This document shows, in pieces, positions 56,085-64,000 of a stretch of 64,000 nt of DNA. The DNA is taken from the NCBI RefSeq assembly GCF_008084145.1, contig NZ_VSDO01000001.1, positions 186,001 to 250,000 on the forward strand. The letters are read 5' to 3'. Numbering within the stretch: position 1 is the stretch's first letter; the number at the start of each line of letters is the position of its first letter. This DNA comes from Paenibacillus faecis (GTDB lineage: Bacteria > Bacillota > Bacilli > Paenibacillales > Paenibacillaceae). The notes below the pieces were generated by a model, which worked only from the letters and a program-made list of their open reading frames with translations, was not told the DNA's origin and ran no database searches. The translations under genes were made by a program, and so were the position numbers.

Positions 56085-57182
56085 CTAATCAATGGAAACG
56101 GAATCTTGAGGCATTTCTTCCTGATCGGTCTTCTCTCTTCCGAATTCCTCTTCCGCCTGGGTTTCGCTCTTGATATCGATTTTCCAACCGGTCAGCTTGG
56201 CGGCCAAACGGGCGTTTTGTCCCTTGATCCCGATCGCCAGTGAAAGCTGATAATCCGGCACAATGACGCGGGCCATCTTCTCGGCTTCAAACACCTGAAC
56301 CTCAAGGACCCGGGACGGGCTGAGCGCGTTAGCCACGTATTCCTCCACATTGTCGGAGTACTTGACGATATCGATCTTCTCCCCGCGGAGCTCATTCACA
56401 ATGGTTTGAACCCGCGTACCTTTAGGTCCCACACAGGAGCCGACCGGATCCACTTCACTGTTGCGGGAATACACCGCAATTTTCGAGCGGAAGCCGGCTT
56501 CCCGGGCGACGGAACGAATCTCCACGACCCCGTCGAAAATCTCCGGAACTTCAAGCTCGAAGAGCCGCTTCAATAAACCGGGATGAGTACGGGACAACAA
56601 AATTTGCGGACCCTTCGTCGTATTCTCCACTTTGGTGATATAGGCTTTGATCCGGTCGCCGTGCTTGAATTTCTCGTTGGGCATCAGCTCATTCAAAGGA
56701 AGATGCGCCTCCACCTTCCCGAGATCCACGAAGATATTCCGCAAATCCTGGCGCTGCACGATCCCGGTGACGATATCCTCTTCCTTCTCGACAAAAGCGT
56801 TATAGATCAGGCCGCGCTCCGCTTCGCGAATCCGCTGCGTCACGACCTGTTTGGCGGTTTGAGCGGCGATCCGCCCGAAGTCCCGAGGCGTCACTTCAAT
56901 CTCCGCGATATCCTCAAGCTGGAAGTTCGGATTGATTTCCCGGGCGGCCGGCAACGAAATTTCCGTGCGCGGGTCGAGCACTTCCTCAACCACCAGCTTG
57001 CGGGCAAACACCTTGATCGCCCCGGTATGGCGGTTCATATCCACGCGCACGTTCTGAGCGGTGTTGAAATTGCGTTTATAACTGGAGATCAAAGCGGCTT
57101 CGATCGCCTCAAATATAATGTCTTTGCTGATCCCCTTTTCCCTTTCCAGTTCATTCAAGGCCTCGATAAAATCCATACTCAT
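56085..57182 (-). CDS. nusA: Transcription termination/antitermination factor NusA
   Basis: A 365-residue NusA: an N-terminal polymerase-binding domain (about 1-125), S1 (about 130-200) and two KH domains (VGPKGTRVQTIVNELRGEKI; GIKGQNARLAAKLTGWKIDI), then a short acidic tail. Like other Bacillota forms it lacks the C-terminal acidic repeats of E. coli. MSMDF at 57182 is given; the ATG two codons later has the better spacing from GAGG. Confidence 0.97.
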   Translation of the reverse strand: MSMDFIEALNELEREKGISKDIIFEAIEAALISSYKRNFNTAQNVRVDMNRHTGAIKVFARKLVVEEVLDPRTEISLPAAREINPNFQLEDIAEIEVTPRDFGRIAAQTAKQVVTQRIREAERGLIYNAFVEKEEDIVTGIVQRQDLRNIFVDLGKVEAHLPLNELMPNEKFKHGDRIKAYITKVENTTKGPQILLSRTHPGLLKRLFELEVPEIFDGVVEIRSVAREAGFRSKIAVYSRNSEVDPVGSCVGPKGTRVQTIVNELRGEKIDIVKYSDNVEEYVANALSPSRVLEVQVFEAEKMARVIVPDYQLSLAIGIKGQNARLAAKLTGWKIDIKSETQAEEEFGREKTDQEEMPQDSVSID

Positions 57183-57233
57183 TTGCCTCGTGTTCCCCCT
57201 TTCATAGTCTCCCGCAGTGCAATTGAATGCCTG

Positions 57234-57695
57234 CTAAAAAATGATGGCCAACCTGGCGCTGGCAACTTTGCTGTATGGAATGGCATGGCTCTTCTTGCCG
57301 ACTTCGATGACCAGCTCCTCATTTTCAAACGAAAGGAGCCGTCCTTCAAACTCTTTCAAGCCGTTTACCGGTTCATATGTAGTAACGAATACATCCTTGC
57401 CGACGGCTTTCTTCACGTCCTCCGCCTTCTTCAGCGGGCGCTCCGCACCGGGAGAAGAAACTTCAAGAAAATAGGCGGACGGAATCGGATCGTTCTGATC
57501 CAGCTTCTCGCTGAGATATTCGCTGATCCGGCCGCAATCGTCGATATCGATGCCTCCGTCTTTATCCACGAATACGCGCAGGAACCAGTTGCTTCCTTCC
57601 TTTACATACTCGATGTCTACCAGTTCAAAGCCATGTTCCTCCAAAAAAGGGTTGACCATCTCTTCCACGGCCGCTTTGATCTTCGGTGTGCTCAA
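57234..57695 (-). CDS. rimP: Ribosome maturation factor RimP
   Basis: A 153-residue RimP needed for 30S assembly ([51 protein letters not shown]). The TTG at 57695 ([10 protein letters not shown]) follows GGAGGT by nine bases; in-frame codons upstream lie in the leader and are not conserved. It is the first gene of the nine-gene operon to ribF. Confidence 0.95.
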   Translation of the reverse strand: MSTPKIKAAVEEMVNPFLEEHGFELVDIEYVKEGSNWFLRVFVDKDGGIDIDDCGRISEYLSEKLDQNDPIPSAYFLEVSSPGAERPLKKAEDVKKAVGKDVFVTTYEPVNGLKEFEGRLLSFENEELVIEVGKKSHAIPYSKVASARLAIIF

Positions 57696-57739
57696 GCGTA
57701 CATTACCTCCATATGGTTCTTTCCTGTATACCAAAGAGT

Positions 57740-57763
57740 AAAGAGTGGGTTTCCCCACTCTTT
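57740..57763 (-). promoter_or_regulatory. Hairpin in the rimP-nusA leader
   Basis: AAAGAGTGGG pairs perfectly with CCCACTCTTT around GAAA, inside the leader downstream of the promoter, followed by ACTCTTTGG. It looks like a possible attenuator, though the U run is broken. Confidence 0.5.
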
Positions 57764-57797
57764 AAACAACGGTTCTATCTTCATGATTACCAAAAAA

Positions 57798-57826
57798 ATT
57801 ATAACATAGTCCGGTAAGAGTGACAA
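57798..57826 (-). promoter_or_regulatory. Sigma-A promoter of the rimP-nusA-infB operon
   Basis: TTGTCA, 17 bases, TATAAT, about 100 bases before rimP. Confidence 0.8.
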
Positions 57827-57848
57827 GTAAAACGCCTTGACGACAAGC

Positions 57849-60800
57849 CTAGAACAGGGAGAGCTGGTTGCTTTCCGGCAAGCCGCGGAAGCAGCCCATC
57901 GAGCCGAGCAGCTCCACGATCGTTTTGCTCGCCTTGGATTTCTGCTGGAAATCCTCAATGGAGAGGAACTCCCCTTGCTCTTTGGCCGCCGCGATGTTCT
58001 TCGCCGCGTTCTCGCCGATGCCGGCAAGCGCCGAAAACGGCGGGATCAGGGAGTCGCCGTCCACAATAAACTTCGTGGCGTCGGAGCGGTAGAGGTCGAT
58101 ATTCTTGAAGCGGAAGCCGCGGGCCGTCATCTCCAGCGCCATCTCCAGAATCGGCAGCATGTTTTTCTCCTTCGGCAGAGCCTGGAAGCCTTTTTGCTCA
58201 ATTTCTTCGATCTTTCGATAAATCGCCTCATATCCCTGGCAGAACAGCTCGATATCGAAATCCTCACCCCGTACCGAGAAGTATGTCGCGTAATATTCGA
58301 TCGGATGGTACAGCTTGAAATAGGCGGTCCGAACGGCCGAGATAACATAAGCGGCGGCGTGCGCCTTCGGGAACATGTATTGAATCTTCAGACAGGAATC
58401 AATGTACCACTGCGGCACCTTGCATTTCTTCATCTCCTCGATCCACTCGGGCGTCAAGCCTTTCCCTTTCCGGACGCTTTCCGTAATTTTAAAGGCCAGC
58501 CCCGCGTCCATCCCGGCTTTGTAAATCAGAAACAGCATGATGTCGTCCCGGCAGCCGATAACGGTTTTAATGTTGCATGTCCCGTTTTTGATCAGTTCCT
58601 GCGCGTTTCCCAGCCATACTCCGGTACCGTGGGAAAGGCCGGAAATCTGCAGCAGGTCGGCAAAACTGGAAGGCTGGGATTCCACCAACATCTGGCGCAC
58701 GAACTTCGTCCCCATCTCAGGAACCCCGTAGGTGGCTACCGGCGTACGAATTTGCTCGGGAGTCACTCCGAGCGCTTCGGTGGAGTTAAACATGCTCATG
58801 ACCTTCGGGTCGTTCATCGGAATCGTCGTCGGGTCGACGCCGGTTAAATCCTGCAGCATCCGCATCATCGTCGGATCATCGTGTCCGAGAATATCGAGCT
58901 TGAGCAGGTTGGCATCGAAGGCATGGTAGTCGAAATGCGTCGTCATCCACTCCGAGCCCGTATCGTCGGCCGGGTATTGAACCGGAGTGATGTCTTCCAC
59001 TTCGATATAATCGGGAACGACGACGATCCCCCCGGGGTGCTGGCCGGTGCTGCGTTTGACCCCGGTACATCCCGCCGCCAAGCGGTTCAACTCGGCGCCG
59101 CGCCAATGCTTGTGGTGCTCCTCCTCGTATTTCTTGGCGAAGCCGAAGGCCGTCTTCTCGGCGACCGTACCGATCGTTCCGGCCCGGAACACGCTCTTTT
59201 CGCCAAAGAGGACCTTCGTGTAGTTATGGGCATGCGGCTGGTATTCCCCGGAGAAGTTAAGATCGATATCGGGAACTTTATCGCCCTTAAACCCGAGGAA
59301 CGTTTCGAAGGGGATGTCCTGACCTTCGCCCTTCAGCTTCTGGCCGCATTTCGGGCAGTCTTTGTCCGGCAGGTCAAAACCGCTCGGCACGCTGCCGTCG
59401 AGGAACCATTCGCTGTACTTGCATTGGGGGTTCTGGCAAATATAATGGGCCGGAAGCGGATTAACCTCCGAGATGCCCAGGAAGGTCGCCACGACCGAGG
59501 AGCCTACCGAGCCCCGCGAACCTACGAGATATCCGTCCTGGTTGGATTTCTTGACCAACCGCTCGGAGATCAAATAGTTCGCCGAGAAGCCGTACTTGAT
59601 GATCGGCTCCAGCTCTTTTTCCAGACGCTTGACGACCACCTCGGGCAGGTCTTCCCCGTAGATTGACCGGGCCGTCGAATAGCAGGTGTTGCGGATTTCT
59701 TCATCCGCCCCTTCGATGATCGGCGTGTACAGCTTGTCCGGGAACAGTTCCAGCTCCTCGAAGGTATCGGCCAGGCCGGAAGTATTTTTGACCACGACTT
59801 CAAAAGCCTTCTCCTTGCCCAAAAATTCAAACTCCTCCAGCATTTCGTCCGTGGTCCGGAAATGGGCGTCCGGCTTGCGGATATCCTTCAGCGGGCTGAA
59901 ACCCGTAATGCCGTGGATGGTGATGTCCCGGTAAATCTTGTCCCGCGGCTCCAAATAATGCACATTCCCGGTAGCCACAACCGGCTTGCCCAATCTCTCT
60001 CCGATTTCCACGACTTTGCGAATCGCGGTCTTCACTTCCTCAACGCTGCCGACAAGCCCCTTGTCCACCAGATGCATATACATGGTGAGCGGCTGGATCT
60101 CCAGGACATCGTAAAACTCCGCGATGCCTTCGGCCTCCTCCACCGACTTGTTAAGTACGGCCTCGAAAAACTCGCCCTTCTCACAACCGGAAATGATCAG
60201 AAGCCCTTCCCTCATCTCCGAAAGTTTGGATTTCGGGATGCACGGAACCCGTTTGAAGTATTCCGTATGGGACATCGAGATCAGCTTGAACAGATTTTTC
60301 TTGCCGACCATATTCAGCGCATAAATTCCGCAGTGAAACGGCCGGGCGTTGGACAAATCCTTGCCCACCTTATCGTTTAAGCGCTCAAGGGAGGTAATGC
60401 CTTCGATTTTGGCCGCGTCATCCAGCAGTCCGTTCAAAATCTCGCCGAGCGCCACGGTATCGTCGATCGCGCGGTGGTGATTTTCCAGCGAAACTTTATA
60501 TTTGGCGGCGAGCGTGTTCAACCGGTGGTTTTTTAAGGTCGGAAACAGCATCCGGGCCAGTTCCAGCGTATCGAGCACCGGGTTCTCCAGCATAGGCATA
60601 CCGAGTTCCTTCAGCTTGGCATTGACGAAGTCCACGTCAAACCGGGCGTTGTGGGCCACCAGTATCGCATCGCCCGCAAACTCAACGAACCGCTTCAGAA
60701 CCGGCTCCACATCGGGCGCATCCTGTACCATTTCGTCCGTGATGCTGGTCAATTGCTGAATATTGTACGGAATTCGCTCGTGCGGATTTACGAACGTAGC

Positions 60801-62171
60801 GTAGCGGTCGATCTCCTTGCCCTCTTTCATCTTGACCGCCGCCACCTCGATGATCTTGTTCTGCGTTACCGAAAGGCCGGTGGTCTCGATATCGAAGACG
60901 ATAAAGGTCGCCGTCTCCAGATCGACCGGACGCGGATTCAGGACGACCGCGACGTTATCGTTCACCACATTCGCTTCCACGCCGTAAATCATTTTGATGC
61001 CGTTCTTTTTGGCCGCCTTGGCCGCATCGGGGTAACTTTGAACCCCTCCGTGGTCCGTGACGGCTATCGCTTTATGTCCCCATTTTGCCGCCGTTTTGAC
61101 GTAGTCGCCGATCGAGGTCACCGCGTCCATCGTACTCATCGTGGTGTGCAGATGGAATTCGACGCGTTTCTCCTCGGCGTTATCCTTCCGGGATGGCGGG
61201 GCGGATATTTCGCACAGATCGGAAGGGATCATCACCAACTCGGGAATCTGCATAAACCGATCATACTCCACCTTGCCCCGGGCTTTGACCCACTTTCCGT
61301 TGGCCAGCTGCCCCATGACCTTCAAGTCCTCTTTGTTCTTTGCGAACATTTTCATTTGCAGGGAATCGGTAAAATCCGTCAAGTAGAACGTAAACAGGGT
61401 GTTCCCGTTGCGCAGCTCCTTCCGGTCCAGACCGAAAATGGTTCCCTGAATCGTAATTTTCTTCTCTTCATCCTTGATCTCCTGAATCGGTACGGCCGGC
61501 TCCTTGATGTCATAACCGACCTGCAGCTTGATGATCTCGCCTTCGACCTCCTCAGGCGGCGCCTCCACGGGGATGCTTTCCATCAATTTGTTGATGACTT
61601 CCCGCTCTTCCTCAACGATCCGCTGCTGGAACTCCTCAAACGCTTCGCTGCTGCTCTCGCCGGACAGCAGCTTCACTCTGAGCGCCAAACCGAAGTAAGT
61701 GTCGTAAAAGGCGGGAATCGCTTTATCGATGTTTTTTTTGCGAGCCAGTTCCAAAGAGGTGGCATCGCTGAACGTAACCGTCACCAGATCGCCGTCCACT
61801 TCATAGCTCGCCCGGGCCATCCAGCCGTTAACGGACGGCACCTCCCGCTGCACCCATTCGATGAACAGCTTCCAATATTCCTGCACAATGGCTGCTCCGG
61901 CTACTTCGTTCTCATACTGGAACAAAAAAGAAATGTCCGCGATGTGGCCCATCCGTTCCTTGATCCGTAAGCAGAACATCCGGTAGATCTGCGCCGGAAC
62001 CAGGGTCGATTTGCGAAGCGTGATCTTCCACTCCTTATTCATCCGGCTGACTTCGACGCGGTCGATCACCCCGTCGAGGAAATAAGGATCCACCACGGAA
62101 GCCGGGACCTCCGCCTGCTTCATCAATAACTCGAGCCTCGTTCTTTTCCCCTCGGCATTTGCGTCGGACAT
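57849..62171 (-). CDS. polC: DNA polymerase III alpha subunit PolC
   Basis: A 1440-residue replicative polymerase of low-GC Gram-positives with built-in proofreading. In order: N-terminal domains (1-220), an OB fold (about 230-320), PHP (VEFHLHTTMSTMDAV near 335-350) interrupted by the DnaQ-like exonuclease (FDIETTGLS near 424), then the polymerase domain (PDIDLNFSGEYQ near 967-978) and a C-terminal helix-hairpin-helix part. The ATG at 62171 follows GGGGAGGGGAG. It lies between proS and the rimP operon, as in B. subtilis. Confidence 0.98.
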   Translation of the reverse strand: MSDANAEGKRTRLELLMKQAEVPASVVDPYFLDGVIDRVEVSRMNKEWKITLRKSTLVPAQIYRMFCLRIKERMGHIADISFLFQYENEVAGAAIVQEYWKLFIEWVQREVPSVNGWMARASYEVDGDLVTVTFSDATSLELARKKNIDKAIPAFYDTYFGLALRVKLLSGESSSEAFEEFQQRIVEEEREVINKLMESIPVEAPPEEVEGEIIKLQVGYDIKEPAVPIQEIKDEEKKITIQGTIFGLDRKELRNGNTLFTFYLTDFTDSLQMKMFAKNKEDLKVMGQLANGKWVKARGKVEYDRFMQIPELVMIPSDLCEISAPPSRKDNAEEKRVEFHLHTTMSTMDAVTSIGDYVKTAAKWGHKAIAVTDHGGVQSYPDAAKAAKKNGIKMIYGVEANVVNDNVAVVLNPRPVDLETATFIVFDIETTGLSVTQNKIIEVAAVKMKEGKEIDRYATFVNPHERIPYNIQQLTSITDEMVQDAPDVEPVLKRFVEFAGDAILVAHNARFDVDFVNAKLKELGMPMLENPVLDTLELARMLFPTLKNHRLNTLAAKYKVSLENHHRAIDDTVALGEILNGLLDDAAKIEGITSLERLNDKVGKDLSNARPFHCGIYALNMVGKKNLFKLISMSHTEYFKRVPCIPKSKLSEMREGLLIISGCEKGEFFEAVLNKSVEEAEGIAEFYDVLEIQPLTMYMHLVDKGLVGSVEEVKTAIRKVVEIGERLGKPVVATGNVHYLEPRDKIYRDITIHGITGFSPLKDIRKPDAHFRTTDEMLEEFEFLGKEKAFEVVVKNTSGLADTFEELELFPDKLYTPIIEGADEEIRNTCYSTARSIYGEDLPEVVVKRLEKELEPIIKYGFSANYLISERLVKKSNQDGYLVGSRGSVGSSVVATFLGISEVNPLPAHYICQNPQCKYSEWFLDGSVPSGFDLPDKDCPKCGQKLKGEGQDIPFETFLGFKGDKVPDIDLNFSGEYQPHAHNYTKVLFGEKSVFRAGTIGTVAEKTAFGFAKKYEEEHHKHWRGAELNRLAAGCTGVKRSTGQHPGGIVVVPDYIEVEDITPVQYPADDTGSEWMTTHFDYHAFDANLLKLDILGHDDPTMMRMLQDLTGVDPTTIPMNDPKVMSMFNSTEALGVTPEQIRTPVATYGVPEMGTKFVRQMLVESQPSSFADLLQISGLSHGTGVWLGNAQELIKNGTCNIKTVIGCRDDIMLFLIYKAGMDAGLAFKITESVRKGKGLTPEWIEEMKKCKVPQWYIDSCLKIQYMFPKAHAAAYVISAVRTAYFKLYHPIEYYATYFSVRGEDFDIELFCQGYEAIYRKIEEIEQKGFQALPKEKNMLPILEMALEMTARGFRFKNIDLYRSDATKFIVDGDSLIPPFSALAGIGENAAKNIAAAKEQGEFLSIEDFQQKSKASKTIVELLGSMGCFRGLPESNQLSLF

Positions 62172-62240
62172 GCTCTCCCCTCCCCCGCATTGATATGACG
62201 CTAGAAACACGTCTACCCGACATACCTTCAAACAAACAAA

Positions 62241-62263
62241 GCCCCCGGCGATCGCCGGCGGGG
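62241..62263 (-). terminator. Terminator between proS and polC
   Basis: The palindrome CCGGCGATCGCCGG within a longer GC stem, followed on the minus strand by CTTTGTTTGTTTG. Confidence 0.65.
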
Positions 62264-62325
62264 AACCCCCGTTCCCCGTCGGCAGTTTCCTGCCGGAAGC
62301 CTGCACCATTCATGTTCCGATATAA

Positions 62326-63777
62326 CTAATAGGCTCTGGCAAAAACGACGGTATGACGAGCTTCTTCTCCGCACACCAGGCAAGTAGTTTTTGTAACCTC
62401 GGGATGGAACGGGATGTTCCGGCTGGTCGCGCCCGTCTCGTCTTTAACATGGCGTTCGCAAGCCTCCGATCCGCACCATCCGGCGAGGGTAAAGCCGCGT
62501 TTCTCCTCGATGCTGGCTTTCATTTCGTCCAGCGTATCGACGGAGTAGAAATGCTCCTCCCGGAAGGCTTTGGCGCGCTCATACATTTCGTTGTGCACCT
62601 GATCGAGCATCGCTTTGACTTCCTCCACCAGATTCTCTTGGGCAATGATTTTCTTCTCGCCGCTGATTCGGGAGACAAGCACGCAAACCCCGTTCTCCAT
62701 ATCGCGCGGACCGATCTCCAGACGGACCGGAACGCCCCGCATTTCATACTCGTTAAATTTCCAGCCCGGACGAACGTCCGCCCGGTCATCCATACCGACG
62801 CGAACGCCGGCCTTCTTCAGTTCGGCGAACAACTCGTCCGCCCGTCCCACAACGGCGTCCCGGGTTTTAGGCGGGCCGATCGGGATAATCATCACCTGCT
62901 TTGGAGCCACCTTCGGCGGGAGTGCCAAACCGCGGTCGTCTCCGTGCACCATAATAAGCGATCCGATCAAACGCGTGCTGACGCCCCACGATGTGGTATG
63001 GACGTACTCGCGCACGTTGTCGCGGTTTAAGTATTGAATATCGAAGGCTTTGGCAAAGTTGGTGCCGAGATAATGCGACGTCCCTGCCTGAACGGCCCGT
63101 CCGTCCTTCATCATCGCTTCGATGGAATAGGTGTCCACGGCCCCGGCAAATTTCTCGGAAGGCGTCTTCTGACCGACGATGACCGGAATCGCCAAATAAT
63201 TCTCGACGAAATCGCGGTAAATTTCCAGCATTCGCATCGTCTCTTCGCGCGCTTCCTGCTCGTTCTCATGGGCCGTGTGCCCTTCCTGCCAGAGGAATTC
63301 GCTGGTCCGAAGGAACGGCAGCGTGCGTTTTTCCCAGCGAACGACATTCGCCCATTGGTTGATCAGCACCGGAAGGTCGCGATAGGATTGAATCCACTTC
63401 TCGTACATATGGCCGATCATCGTCTCCGAAGTCGGACGGATCGCCAGGCGCTCCTCCAGTTTCTCGCCGGCGGCTTCGGTTACCCAAGGAAGCTCCGGAT
63501 TAAAACCTTCCACATGCTCTTTTTCCTTTTGGAAAAAACTCTCGGGAATAAAGAGCGGGAAGTACGCGTTGCGATGCCCCGTCTCCTTGAAGCGGCGGTC
63601 AAGTTCCGCCTGGATATGTTCCCAGATCTCATAGCCGTCCGGCTTGAATACGATGCAGCCGCGAACCGGCGAATAATCCATCAGGTCCGCTTTTTTGATC
63701 ACATCGATATACCAGCGGGAAAAATCCTCCCCCTGCGGGGTTATTTCCGTTACGAATTGTTTCTCCTCGTTTGCCAT
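62326..63777 (-). CDS. proS: Prolyl-tRNA synthetase, archaeal/eukaryote-type
   Basis: A 483-residue class II synthetase of the short archaeal-like type (ProS type 3). Class motifs are RPTSETMIG near 118-126 and FLRTSEFLWQEGHTAH near 155-170. There is no INS editing insert between motifs 2 and 3. The C-terminus carries a four-Cys zinc site (Cys in GWCGSEACE and TTCLVCGE) and ends in Tyr (FARAY), both typical of this type. B. subtilis has the longer bacterial form at this same place between rseP and polC. Confidence 0.95.
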   Translation of the reverse strand: MANEEKQFVTEITPQGEDFSRWYIDVIKKADLMDYSPVRGCIVFKPDGYEIWEHIQAELDRRFKETGHRNAYFPLFIPESFFQKEKEHVEGFNPELPWVTEAAGEKLEERLAIRPTSETMIGHMYEKWIQSYRDLPVLINQWANVVRWEKRTLPFLRTSEFLWQEGHTAHENEQEAREETMRMLEIYRDFVENYLAIPVIVGQKTPSEKFAGAVDTYSIEAMMKDGRAVQAGTSHYLGTNFAKAFDIQYLNRDNVREYVHTTSWGVSTRLIGSLIMVHGDDRGLALPPKVAPKQVMIIPIGPPKTRDAVVGRADELFAELKKAGVRVGMDDRADVRPGWKFNEYEMRGVPVRLEIGPRDMENGVCVLVSRISGEKKIIAQENLVEEVKAMLDQVHNEMYERAKAFREEHFYSVDTLDEMKASIEEKRGFTLAGWCGSEACERHVKDETGATSRNIPFHPEVTKTTCLVCGEEARHTVVFARAY

Positions 63778-63799
63778 TAAACCATTAGCCTCCCGTTTA

Positions 63800-64000
63800 T
63801 TAACCTATCAAACGCAATATATCATTATAAGTGACCGCAATCATCAGCAGGAACAGCATCGCAAAACCGATGAAGTGCACAAGCCCCTCGCGGTTCGGAT
63901 CAACCGGTCTGCCGCGCAGCGCCTCCACTCCAAGGAAGATAAGTCTGCTTCCGTCCAGAGCGGGAATCGGCAACAGATTAAAAATCCCCAGATACAGACT
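63800..64000 (-). CDS. rseP: Site-2 protease RseP (C-terminal part)
   Basis: The last 66 residues of a membrane zinc metalloprotease (RasP/RseP). [13 protein letters not shown] carries the LDG zinc ligand, and a last membrane helix ([15 protein letters not shown]) precedes the stop. Regulated intramembrane proteolysis of anti-sigma factors is the family's job. The 5' part lies beyond the window. Confidence 0.95.
   Translation of the reverse strand, partial: SLYLGIFNLLPIPALDGSRLIFLGVEALRGRPVDPNREGLVHFIGFAMLFLLMIAVTYNDILRLIG

Noticed and set aside
63778..63799. A T-box leader before proS
   Set aside because: Only 22 bases separate rseP and proS.
1..64000. CRISPR arrays, insertion sequences, prophage or integrative elements
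   Set aside because: No regular spacer-repeat array, transposase, integrase or phage gene was seen, and gene order is largely that of other Bacilli.

Overview
The window reads as a chromosomal segment of a spore-forming Bacillota, most likely Paenibacillaceae. The evidence is the Bacillus-like gene order, several sporulation genes (spoVS, sleB, dpaAB, an ftsK/spoIIIE translocase), strong AGGAGG ribosome binding sites and frequent TTG and GTG starts. About 55 genes are visible. All but two run leftward on the minus strand. The exceptions are a moaB tail at the left edge and a DUF421 membrane protein near 11 kb. I see no insertion sequence, prophage, CRISPR array, tRNA or rRNA.

Layout in transcription direction, right to left. 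64.0-57.8 kb: rseP (partial), a short archaeal-type prolyl-tRNA synthetase, and polC. 57.8-49.5 kb: the translation operon rimP-nusA-ylxR-ylxQ-infB-rbfA-nrnA-truB-ribF behind a consensus promoter. 49.5-46.6 kb: rpsO with a structured leader, then pnp. 46.5-43.7 kb: ylxY, the M16 peptidase mlpA, and dut. 43.5-38.7 kb: the dipicolinate and lysine-precursor cluster dpaA-dpaB-asd-dapG-dapA. 38.4-32.7 kb: rnjB-tepA-ylzJ-ftsK. 32.5-25.7 kb: sleB, the paired M16 peptidases ymfF/ymfH, ymfI, ymfJ, ymfK and a RodZ-like protein. 25.6-16.3 kb: a yajQ-family gene, rimO-pgsA-cinA, recA with a LexA box, recX, rny, ymdB and spoVS. 16.2-11.7 kb: an M19 dipeptidase, the 2-oxoacid:ferredoxin oxidoreductase korAB, and a pduL phosphotransacylase. 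10.7-8.1 kb: miaB-ricA and a thioesterase. 8.0-0.4 kb is more accessory: a Nudix/NrtR-like gene with pncB (NAD salvage), a second 2-oxoacid:ferredoxin oxidoreductase (gamma-delta and alpha-beta fusions), an AcuI/YhfP oxidoreductase, and a lipoprotein.

Most of the segment is a conserved information-processing and sporulation backbone. RNA turnover genes (rny, ymdB, ricA, pnp, rnjB, nrnA) are strikingly concentrated. Promoters can be assigned for sigma-A (recA, rimP, rpsO, rny, rimO), sigma-H (spoVS), sigma-G (sleB) and, less surely, sigma-K (dpaA). The most unusual points are: ymdB translated from an ATT codon; two different 2-oxoacid:ferredoxin oxidoreductases, one beside an orphan pduL; a catalytically intact Nudix protein with an NrtR-like C-terminus beside pncB; iterated repeats in the miaB leader; a structured rpsO leader; and an archaeal-type ProRS in the usual proS locus. 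I found no clearly new multi-gene system.
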